Assembly (NCBI GenBank): GCA_011317545.1
Contig: WUJK01000001.1
Coordinates: 4,383,001-4,447,000 of the forward strand
DNA from: Coniella vitis
Taxonomy: Eukaryota > Ascomycota > Sordariomycetes > Diaporthales > Schizoparmaceae
Reading direction: 5' to 3'
Length of the DNA: 64,000 nucleotides
Part shown: positions 33,262 through 44,447 of the stretch, one piece after another
Numbering within the stretch: position 1 is the stretch's first letter
Layout of the letters: each line of letters starts with the position of its first letter
The notes under the pieces: model-generated
What the model was told of the DNA's origin: nothing
Databases searched by the model: none
The model's input: the letters and a program-made list of their open reading frames with translations, nothing else
Translations under genes and position numbers: made by a program

Positions 33262-35288
33262 TCAAGATTCTGTGACTGGTAGACCATGTTGTGGCATAGC
33301 TTCTGGAGAGAGACTTGCAGATTCGGCATGGTCGAATGACACGAGCTGATTCATGTCCAAGTCGGCCTGCGTCGTCTCGACATAGGGAGAGTGTGGGGGA
33401 TGCATCGGAAGGTTGATGGTGTGTTTCGAGTACATTTCATTCAAGCTCGTGCCATCATCAGAGACTGCAGACTCATGCACAGGGTAGAGATCTGCTGATG
33501 CAGGCCGACCCACCATAGATAGAGGTGGCGACTGGTCTACAATGGCTGGATCGCCATGACCGTGGCTGGTAAAGGAGAGCGGAGACACTGATTGAGGGAC
33601 TAGAGGCGATGGGTGAACCATAGGCGACAAGAACGCCCCGCCGTAAGGCGTGTTATAGCTCGAAGCCGGCATCGGGGTGCTTTCAGGAGCCTGTGTAAAG
33701 TAGTTCGGACTAGAGTAGTCTGATGGCGAAGGCGCCGTGGTTGCTGACATGGGATATTGGCGCATATCCAGTCCAAAGCCAGCTTGTGTATCAATCCGCA
33801 GGTTTGGTCCCAATCCATTCGGCTGCTGGGGCACTGGTGCAAAGATGTTGGGGCTGTGAGGCTGCGGTTGGCTCTCACCAGGGTGTTGAATAAAAAAGGA
33901 TGGCATAGGCGCTTGAAGCATGGCAAAGTCAACAGGCATAGGCACAGATCTGCTACGCTGACGTCTGTGACCACGAGGGATGCCCGGGTGCAGCGTTGGC
34001 GGAGCACCCCACTGTGTCTCTTGGTACATGCCCACGTGAGGCTGTCCGAAGCTGGGCTGCGATGAAGGACGATTCGTGGGCGAGACGGGAGCGGAGATTG
34101 AAATGGCGTGCATAGCCTCGTAAGGGTTGGTCGAGTGACGGTTCATAAAAGCCTCGAGAGACACCAGTTTCGCTAGTTGCCCGCTCAGCACCTTGGGATT
34201 GCCACCGAGGTGGTGAACGAGACACTGCGAAGCCTGTTGGTCCTCGGTGAAGTCACCGCACTGGAAGAAGCCGTTTGTTTGCGGTGATGAATCCATAAAG
34301 AAATTGGGTGGTCTGTTGAGCTCAATCACAATACCGCCAACCTTGTTTGGGTCGCCATCATTGTTCTCGAGAAAAATTGACTTGATGGATGCAAATGGAT
34401 ACTCAATCTTGTAACCCGCCTGCTCGTTGTTGATGTAATAAGTCATCGTGCACTTGTCTGGCGAGTAGAAGATGATGAGGTCCATGGTGTTTTGGCCTAC
34501 ACGCGTCCACTTGCCAATGCTGAGAGAACGGCAGGTCAAATGATGAATCACTACAGGTCATGATTAGCACACATGTGACCCATTGATTGATTTTGCATGA
34601 AGGCCGTGGTTGTGCGTATGTGTACTTACAGACTTTGCCCTGACCGTTCTGCTCCGCACCAAAGGGCATTCCACCGTGACCATAGGGCATGAGGCCGCGG
34701 CCAAGGAATCCAGCGCCCAGCCCTTTGCCAGACTCCATGGCTTGCATAGCCAGGTATGTCCGCATGGACTCGGGAATCGCATCGAAATCCTCGCCCGTCT
34801 CGAGACTCTTCTTGGCCAAAGCCTTGATCTTGGCGCGTCTATTGTATTACACTATGAGTCAGATCATTGACAGAAGAAATGTCCAAAGCTTGGCAGCCAG
34901 GGGGAAGCGCATACCTGTTTTGGAACCAAATCTGAACCGAGCGCTCCGTCATGTTTATCTCGTCAGCAATGCGCTCTCGCACATTTGCGGTAGGGGTGGG
35001 GTTCTTGTTGAACTCCATCTCGAGCGTTGTCAGTTGGTCTTGTGTGGCGCGCTGTCTCTTTTGATTCTTTTGTTGCTGAGTCAGTGTGCTCTTCCTTGGC
35101 GGGCGCTTGGAGGCAGAGTTGGTGTTGTGAGAAGCCGACGTGGCAGAGGAGGGTGTTTGGATGCCGCCAGGGTGACCGCCAGAAATGGGAGTGCCTGCGT
35201 TTATCGGAGAGTGACCGTCGTCGGAGTGGGTTATGGAAATAGCACTGCTTGGGGCCGCCATGCCCAGATCTTCCATCATGGTCGCCAT
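33262..35288 (-). CDS. Homeobox transcription factor, Htf1/Hox2-like
   Basis: 623-aa nuclear regulator in three exons: 35288..34915, 34838..34630, 34550..33262; joins complete WFQNRRAKIKA and GKVLIHHLTCRSL. The homeodomain spans about residues 72-131, with QRATQDQLTTLEMEF (helix 1) and recognition helix RSVQIWFQNRRAKIK. A second conserved block follows near residue 195 (SLSIGKWTRVGQNTMDLIIFY, then CTMTYYINNEQAGYKIEYPF), typical of a fungal homeobox subgroup. The remainder is Pro/Ser/Gln-rich and likely activating. I think it corresponds to Htf1/Hox2, which controls conidium formation in Magnaporthe and Fusarium; that assignment is from memory of the family, so the name is tentative. It is flanked by unusually long gene-free DNA on both sides. 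Confidence 0.85.
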
Positions 35289-36302
35289 TTCGGGCTACAA
35301 ATTTAGAAATCGTGGATGAGGCAGGCGAGCGAGCAAGTGCTGTGCGTTGTGTGTTGACGGCTGATAATGTCTTTCCTTCTCTACGAAAGAGAAGAGCTAT
35401 CCGATTTTCGTGTCCGTGAAAGGCCTTGAAGAAACGCGCCACAGAAATGAACCGCGTTCGGTGTGCTCGATGGCTGAATAATGATTGGCCGTCGAGGAGT
35501 GTTAGGATCGCAGCGTCCGTCGACGTCGATGCAAGTATTAGGGTTGGGTGTGGGTGCGAGGTTGGGTTGAATGAGCGTGGTGAGTGCGGCGGCGCACACA
35601 GTATAGTAGGCGAGCTTTGGAATAAAGGAGAGTGGGTGTCAAGATAGACGTGAAGCTGGGTGCCAGAACAGGCAGGGGAAAGAAAGAAAAGAAGACGGAT
35701 CGGCAGAGCGAGCACAAAATAGTTCCAGGTGACTTCTGGAGTTGGGTGGATATGCCAAAAGGCGGGCAAGGTGGTCCGATACGGTACCAGTGGCCGATGT
35801 CTAGGAGCTTGGTGAGGCTCGTGCTTGCTTGAGGCGAGGCGGATGGATCTCTGTAGCCAAAAAGTGAACACCCAAGTCAAGGTCCGTCACGATTGGGCTG
35901 GACTATAGCAAGACAGGGCAAGGCAGGCAAGGGCCAGGTAGCGAGCGAGTCGAGTCAAGCAACACTGTGGGCTCTGCGCGACGAAGGCCGGTTGTATGAA
36001 AGAATGGAAGTGACCACGCCCGGAAGGATTGAACGGGGGTGAGCCGAGAAAAGAGCAAAAACGGGGATTTGTAGGGAACGACTGTGGTTAGAACATAGAA
36101 GAAGCGGGTGGGGTTGAAGAGAAAGAAAGGAGAAACAGAGAGGGAAGAAAAAAGATGGAATGCAGCAACGGCGCGATTGGGACTAACGGTGAAGGATCAC
36201 AATGGTCAGGAGAGAAAGAGAAGGGAAAAGGGGGAAGGGAAGGGGGCCAAGCAGTTGAGTAGTTGAGTGAGTGTGAGGAGGGGGGGAAAAAAAAGAAAAT
36301 AG

Positions 36303-36320
36303 AAAAAAAAAAAAAAAAAA
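36303..36320 (+). repeat. Poly-A tract, 18 bases
   Basis: Uninterrupted A run within a purine-rich stretch (about 36100-36320) upstream of the homeobox gene. Confidence 0.85.
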
Positions 36321-37263
36321 GCCACTGGCCCAGTACAAGCCAGAACAGAACAGACGGGGTATTGGGCCGGGAAGGGACGAGGGACAGGCCCGAGGTTTGC
36401 CATGCATCGCGAGGAAAGGGCCAGGCAAAGTGCAGGTGGGGTAGCCCCTGGTTAAGTTGAGGGCGTGGATTGGTCTGCTCGGGCGGCAGGACGGGGGGTG
36501 GGGGAAGGAGGTGGGTCAACTGGCAGAAAGGCAGAAAGTGCATTGGACAGTACATACCTAGGTGGTGCTGGCTGCACCACCTCCCTGCTTATGCCTCTGT
36601 AGCCTTTGGCTTCCAGCTCCACGCCTTTTGGGCTCTGCTGCGGCCCCCAAGAGTCAGCACTTATGCTTTGACTTGCTTCTTCACCCTCGACACCGCTCCA
36701 TCGCTTCCGCTTCCGAGTCGAAAGAGAGAGCGCGCTCGTCCCAGCCAGCGTGTGGCGCGTCTGTAGCCTGTACCCACCCCCTACCCGTTGATGCTATGTA
36801 CTGTGCGATGACCGATTGTCCCCAGGGGGAAGAAACAAAAGATGTGAGCGAGAAACGTCGTTGTCGCATCGCTGTTCTGCGTCGTATACTATGTATGTAT
36901 GGGCAGACGCCGAGGATACGATGCTGAATCACAAAAGAGGGTGATGACTGCAACCCCAACAGCACTGGAGTGACGAGATGCATAGTAGGTGGGCGCTGAA
37001 GCCTTCTGAGAGATTGTCGTCCAGGCGATGCTGCCTTGGTGCACGATCTGCGCCAGGGCTGACGAGAGACTAACTATGTAACTATGGCACTGTATCGCAT
37101 GGACATCGACATGCGAGCAGGTACATGGAAATGAACCTACTGTAGATGGCGAGCATCTTCGCGATGCCATCATTGAACAAATATTCCGGGCGGCTGAGCC
37201 TACACTATAATATGAAGATTGTACGCAGTCAGCAAACGGCTGTTTTGCAACCCAGACCACAAA

Positions 37264-37293
37264 CAACGAGAGCGGCGCCAACGAGAGCGGCGC
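37264..37293 (+). repeat. 15-bp tandem duplication
   Basis: CAACGAGAGCGGCGC occurs twice head to tail and the match continues four bases into the flank. Confidence 0.9.
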
Positions 37294-40200
37294 CAACCAC
37301 AGTTCTGTCCAGCATGACTGGTTAAGCCCTGTTCCTGGCGCGTCCAAGCAGTCCCCGTACCTGCATTAGCGTCAGGGGACCGTTCTTCCTAAACAAGACT
37401 GGTCGCCCGCACTAGCCGCCACGCAGCGCCGGGAACACAGGCAGGCAGCCTGATGTGACTGCTGAACAGAAGAACGGTGCTTGTGGCTCGTTGCGCTCAG
37501 CAACCCATTGGCCCGTCCATCAGAACTGTACCTGCGGGCTAGTGCGGCTGGGCTCAGCCGGTCAGCCGGCTCATCTGGCGCTGTGATTGTCGACCTCGTA
37601 CTATGTAGTTGAGACGATCGACATCTCATCCTCCCACACGCCCACTACTATGACAGAGCACCTCCATTACTGTCGCAGACTGGCAGACGCACGGACTGAT
37701 GGTATCACAAACCACGCACACAGGTCGCACATTCTACATAGCATGTACTATGGTAGCTCCTGCAAAGAACGTTGCTGGATTGGTCTCCAGTCACAAGACA
37801 AACGAAGATGAGTAGACCTGTTCTTCGTTTCATTCTTCTTCAACCGTCGAGCATTGTTCAGCATCAAAGCCTGGTCTCGCTGACAACTGTATTCGACATG
37901 CGCTGGATCAAGCGCCAAGCAGCCAATGTCCACAAGAACGGGTGATGACGGAGCAGTGCCATGTACTAACCACTGTGTAGTCGGGATGCGAAGCAGCGCT
38001 GGTCACATCCATCGCCTTGCTCCCAAGTCGCTGCGGCTCTGGTGCGGGTCTGTCCAAGGACACATTGTGCAAGGTTGCTCCGCAGTCTACTACATAGTAT
38101 GCCATTTGTTTGTGTTACTGTCCAATGCAGGCCCCAATCAATTCGCAACACTGTGTACATAGGACCGGCATCGTCGAGGCCTCGTCCCGCTGCTCGGCTG
38201 TCCTCGAGCCGTTTTGCAGGCTTATCACCGTCTGCTGTCACGTAGTGCTTGGGACCATCGAGGAGAATGCCGAGAGACAAACGAAAAGAAATAGGGGGTC
38301 TGCAGTGTCGTGCCAAGTGGTGGAGGACATTGGCACAATCTGTCGCCTGTCGGTGCGGACAAGGCTTGCTCGCAAACGGCGACAAAGCGCCAAAGACGCA
38401 AAGGCCAAAACATCCACTGCGCGCCATCACAACGTCTCCGTCAGTCGCATCGCACGTACATAGTAGAGCCCCCTTTGTGCCGCAGCAGACTGCAGCAGCT
38501 GAGGGACCGTAGGGCGCCGACGCCCTCTTCAATAGGGGTGTTGAGGCTTGCGAAATGGCACCACACAGACACAAGTATCAGAAAGAGAGCCACGAACACC
38601 TGGCGTTACGCCAGCCTCTGAGCCACGGCCTGTTCTTGTGAAACAAGAGTCGAAAGTCGAGAGCTTGACGATTCCGTTGCCAGTAAGTTAGGTAATGGCA
38701 CAGTAAAGCTCGCTGTTGCGCCGCAAAGTCTGAGGAGTAAGGCTGGGCGGCCACCTTTCACTCACTGAGGATGAAAAGGGGGAAGGCGAGGGTGGTGGAC
38801 TCGCGACTTGCAAGTGAGATCAGGAGCGAGTCGCCCCTGACACAGTGCATATTATTTATTTAGCTACTGTCTACCGCACGGCCTAACACAAACAAACCCG
38901 GGCCGCGTGACCTCCCCTGACCAAGTGGAAAGCTGCAAAGCAAAGCACATCGTCCCAGCGGCCTTTTGGCTCATGATTTTATTTACTATATGTATGTTCA
39001 GCTCTCGATCATGGCCATCATCGTGCGAGTCAAATCACCAACCCTGGGACCCTGAAACAGTGCAACACGCTGGATGACAGTCTGCATCCTTGAAAGATGC
39101 AGAGAACCTTTGCTCGCCTGGCTCGCCTGGCTCACTGGGGGCTCGCCTGCTGTTCCGAAGCGCGACACTGGCGCATCAGAGACATTTCGCAACTCGAGTC
39201 GCAGCCAAGCTCGTTACCGACCTCTGATGAGGTCATTCAGGCCAGTCAATGTGCCATAAGGAACGACCATGCGCAAGTGCCAGAGGGGTATTTTTTTGAG
39301 CAAGCGGTCGACGACAGCTGCCCTCGTGGCCGAGAAAGTCACCATTGCTCACTCGCAATGCATACAACATCGCCTTTGTCAACTCTGTGGGGGTCATGAA
39401 GTAAATCTACAGAGTACAATGTACACAAGCACGGCAACGACACCCAAAAGGGGACAAGAGGATGCATATGGGATCGTTGGAGGACGCTGGCGGCGAATTC
39501 CGTGGGGCTAGGGCCGCGCCTCTCGAGACAAGTCCAACAGAGCGCAAAGATCTCGGGAAAGACTGCCAGCACGCTGTGGCACAGTGTTACAAGCTAAGAC
39601 ATGTTACTATGTATTTTGAAGCGGGTCTTTTCCCCAAGGTCTTCGCCTTTTCCGTCACTGTAACGCTGTGGTTTTCTTCCCCCTTGGAGCGGGCCTTGAC
39701 CAGGACCCTACCCGAAGCAAGACTCGAACCCACCGCTGCGGACCTCCTTCAAGTCTGCGTTCCAGTGACGCCTCTCTGTCATGCGGCACGAGTTGACCTT
39801 TTGCTAGGTACAGGAATAGATGCACTGGCAGACCTCTTTCTGGATACACACAGAACCATTTTTCTTGTGGTAGGGGCAGTGAGATCCGAGGCCCCAACGG
39901 GCGAGGAGACAGATAACGCAGCGCGGCGCAAGATGGATGAGAACGGTGCGAGGTCACCAACTACTTTTTGTCATGCACCTTGTCGGCCGAGTGGCAGTAA
40001 GCTGAATCGCCCCAAAAGCAGCCCCAGTCGTCTGCCATGGGGAGTTTCGAGACTCTCCTGATTCAAGCTGCTGGTGGGTTTTGAATATCGTTCTGCACCA
40101 CCGTGGACAGAACGGAGCACTGATGCTAATTAGTAATACTGGCCATTGCATCTGTGGCTCAGCAGCCACAGAAATACTTCTCTCCTTTCAAGGTTCTTGA

Positions 40201-43200
40201 CGGAGACGGAAAATGGATCGTTGAGCCATCTCACCTTCTGATGGGACCTCGCTTCTCCCGGTGTCATCCCGAGGGGAAAACTGCCGGATGACGCGCGGCT
40301 GGGAATGTGAGCGGATGATGCCTCTCACTGATCGCTAGGAATCTTGTGACTAATCACTTAAAGACGCCCGTTATATAATTTCGCCTCTTTCTTCACTCAA
40401 GTTTCCGTTGTTGCATACAGCAAAAGAAAAGACGCGATGGCCCTTGCGCCAAGGTCTGAGTAAGGGGGCGGGGCCACAACTATCTACAACATAGTGTATG
40501 GAATTCTACATGTATATAGGTGGTGTCGCCACCTCTCACTCTACTATGTACGCCAACTGCGCACGCCTCGGTAGATCCAAGTGTACATGAAGTACTATGG
40601 TACGGACAGACACTACGTTGTGCATAGTATACATAGTATAGAGCATGTACTATGTATGGTACATGGACAACCAGTGGCACGCGCTTCAAAAAAATGCGGC
40701 ACACCAGGGGAACCGAAGGATCACAGTCGCCGATTGGTCAAGTCTCCCACACGCCACCGCCAACGGAATGATGCGGTTGGTTGTTGCTGTCGATCTGCAC
40801 CACACAGCGCGTCCAGTCCTCGCAGTGTGGACGAAGGAAATGTTTGTTTGGCACATGCAGAACATGGTGCTCTCTACATTGGGATCAGTCGATCAGTCTC
40901 AAGTCAGCTCAGCTTTGGCCCCCTGAGGGCAACTGACAACGAGATACGCGAAACTTTGCGTTACAGGTCGAACCGGCCGCCGACCTGGTACTGATGCGCC
41001 TCGTCATGTTGGTGAACAGCACAAGCTGACGAGTTGTGGTGACATCACGTCCTACTATTGCTAGTATGAAAGCTAGGGTGAGGCGGTCAAGGTGTTTGAC
41101 GAAATACCAGCATCCTCAGGGCTGACAGGTAAGCCCCAATCCTATGTAAACGTCTACCAAACTCAACAACGTGCCTCTTCGATCTGGTATCGGAGCAGGC
41201 TTCACATGACAGCTCGTACTGTGTAGCAGTAGCAATGGCAGAGTCGGAGGTTATCATAGTAAGAAGAGTCACTAATGCTCCGCAGCTCCGTCCACCCTGG
41301 ACTCGGTCTACGCTGCACAACGTGACGGCCTGTCGAGCAGCAAAATGTGCGACGAACAGACCAATGGACGGCCACCTCAACCCCCGGCAGGAAGGCTCGG
41401 CAAAACGCCAAGAATGCGCAACGGGAGTGGTTTTTGCAGAAGGACAGGCCTCGACAAACGCATGGGATACGTAAGCCTTCGCGTTTCTTCCAACGACTAG
41501 CCAGTCTTGTGAGCTCGATGCCAAGCAGTGCAAGACATGGTGGCCTTGTGATACTTCGAGCACGGTGTGTATGCCGCAGTGCAAACAGATGCAGGGCTGA
41601 TTCGCCGTTGTATAGTCACAGCGTTGTCTGGTTTGCTGGTTTTCCTTGGACCACAATGCTACATAGCAGTCGAGCCTCAAGCCTTGAAAGCCACCTCATT
41701 GTGCCGCAGGTGTGTCAGGCCCCTCCAGGTGCCTCGCCCTGCCGATATTCGGATACCCAAGCAAACAACACCAATCAAAAGCTGACAATTCACCGCGAGC
41801 GTTTGACCACATACACCTGGACATAGGCTGCTATCAAGTGACAGCACCGTTCCGCACCGAGCCACGAGCCTCGATACCGATCGGCGACTGTCCCAGGAGC
41901 GCTTGGAGGCGAGTCTGTTGTTTCCATTTCAAGGCCGTGATATCGCAATCGCGCAGTGATGGTACTACCATTACCCTGTACTACTCTTGTGGATGTGAGG
42001 ACTGAACTAAAACCATGACACTAACTGTGCCACAACTCGAGACGAACAGTCAACTACTACTCTGGACGTACAGAATAAGCCAAAACCCTTCGTAGTAAAA
42101 CCCAGATCTCTTGTTCAGTGTCCTCATTTAGCCACACCATCCCTGATGCGCCAACCGACCAGGTTGACCTGGCCACCCACGTCAAATTGTCCATGTTTTT
42201 GTCGATCCCCCCTGAAGTAATCGTGTGCTACGTACGCTCACAGTACGGAGCATACTATGTATACATTGTACAGCAATGCAGTTCAGACCCTTTCAAACTC
42301 AACCCACTCTGCTACACACAGTACTATGTAGTGGTGTCCAGCAGCGGAAAGAGGAGTGGAAACGTCATGGCAACAAGGCATCCTCGTTCATCTGTAGATC
42401 CTCAAGCCTTTCTCTGGAAACTCAGCGATAGGCCAGGGAGAAACTGGAAGGATAGCCCCAGCCGGGCCCTTTAGGGTTGATGCTGCTCCCTCCTCCTTTT
42501 CGTCTTGTTTTTTTTCTGCCATGTACTATGTACGGCAGCAGCAAAACGCATTCTTCAGTAGAAATGTAGTGCAGTATTATACTATGTATGTATATACAAT
42601 ACATAGTACTCTCCGTGGCTATGTCGTCTTCGCTGCTTTTCTGGATTACAAAAAAAGTGTACAGTCTCTTGCCAGGCTTACTAATGAGCGAAGCAGTCGG
42701 TGCTTACATTGACAAGGACCAGTGTACTACTGGATACGGTTCATGTCTGTTTGTTACAACAAATCCACAATCGACATCGTCTAGAGACCCTTCAACGATG
42801 CTATCGATCCATTGTACCCCAAAGAAAAGAAAGAAAAAAAAAACCCCATTTCCAACTCATACCCAAGAGCTAGTAAGGTTCTGCGGCCACGCAACCTAAC
42901 CTGACTCGAAAATAAACCAGGCAATGACAAAAACGCCCTTCGCGCAATTGTTTATTATTTCATGGCTTTCCCACCCCTCTCTACTATGTAGATCACGGTG
43001 TACCTTTTTGGGGCAATCCACTAACCCCCTTCCTGTCTTCTCCCGCGCTAAAAGAGGCCTGGGCGACTAAGTTTGGACCAAGCCGCCCACAATGGCATGA
43101 AATTTCCACTGGTCTGTGTGCAGCAAAAACACGCGCCCAAGAACTGCGATCTTCCCAGTCGGAAACGAGGATTTTGGGTTGGTTTGGTTTCATCGTGATG

Positions 43201-44447
43201 GCAATGTCTACTACCCATAAAATGACCCTTGGCTTCCTTCCCCCATTGCGTTTGTTATTAGTGACACGTCAAACGGAAACATTTTGACGTGTGCCGACGA
43301 CTTCCTTTTTTTTTTCTGTATGTTCCTCCTCCATTTTGGATTTGCCATTCTCATTTTATTTTATTTTATTTTATTTATTCTAGAAACAGAGAGATGTGTC
43401 AAGTTTCCCATTGCTGTCTTTTTCCTTCCGCCGACATGCTTCTGTTCTACCCAATCTGGTCTGGTAACCTGGTTATGAATCCCCTCACCTTATTAATTCA
43501 ACATCCATGCTATTTTGCTTGTTTGATTCGGCCGAGACTAAGCCGCAGATGGTGAAGCCAGACTCGCCATGTATAATATGCATAATACATGGGAAGTGCC
43601 AGCAAAATCCATGAATATATGTATATATAATAAACCTTGCGTATCCATCTATGCTTCTTTCTTCATGCACAAAGCCTGTTGTACTGGATACACAGTCCGC
43701 ACAAGCATTGCATCTATCTACCTCGCCGGCAGTGTACACGTGATACATACTATGTACATACATATTCGGCCGTACCGCAAAGAATGAGCAGGCCCTGCTC
43801 TCCTTTAATATCAACATAGTACGAATGCCTACAATAGTAAATAGTACAAGCAGAAAACAACAATTCAGAAGCTTCCCGTGCGGCGCAAAGAATGCAACGT
43901 CCGAAAGGGGCATTCATTCGTGGGTGGGCTGATGCTTCATTGCTCATTGCTCATGCAATTCTGCCACCTCTGGAAACTCTTGCATACCCTCCCATCCGTA
44001 CTTTATCTATTCTGTAAGTACTGTCTTTGTCTTGTGTAGGTAGGGAAGGGACCATGGCATTGAGATGATCCGCATGCCCACTGGCACCGGCGCTCAGACG
44101 AATGTTTGTGCCTGTGGTCACGTCACATGCCCGCTGGGCACGGAGAGGAGTGCGTGGCTGTGTATTATGTGTGTATGCGTTTATAGTGAATTTGTGCGAT
44201 GCTTGGGTATGGCACTTGGGATTCTGCCAAAGTCTGCCCTCTGGCCAGGGACGTGGAAGGATATCAAGGTCGTTGGTGTTGTTTCAAAGAGCCGATGAAC
44301 CGAATACGCTCCTCCTTCCATGAGACTCTTCACCCCAAGACAGGGCATAGGCAAGTATTCATGGTAGTGTCTGTCCATGAAGGTCATTGGCTCATTGATT
44401 TGATAGAAAACAAGGGCTTAATGCAGAAACTGCCTCCGCTTCCAAAC

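Larger units (their letters stand above)
35289..44447. other. 9.2-kb gene-free region upstream of homeobox gene
   Basis: No reading frame here has conserved character, codon structure or plausible splicing. The longest ORFs are isolated and low-complexity. Base composition is moderate, not the extreme AT of a centromere or RIP block. Content seen: 18 consecutive A (36303-36320), a 15-bp tandem duplication (37264-37293), a degenerate tRNA-like stretch (39709-39793), and at least 15 exact TACTATGTA/TACATAGTA words between 36887 and 43756. The nearest part is presumably the homeobox promoter and leader; the far end holds the 3' UTR of the ZW10 gene. A long non-coding RNA or decayed elements are possible. 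Confidence 0.6.

Noticed and set aside
36088..36555. 155-codon minus-strand ORF rich in Phe, Pro and Ser
   Set aside because: It translates the complement of poly-A and purine-rich DNA upstream of the homeobox gene; composition explains it.
39462..40061. 199-codon ORF on the plus strand, longest in the gene-free region
   Set aside because: No domain, no family resemblance, irregular composition, and it overlaps the tRNA-like stretch. Probably open by chance.
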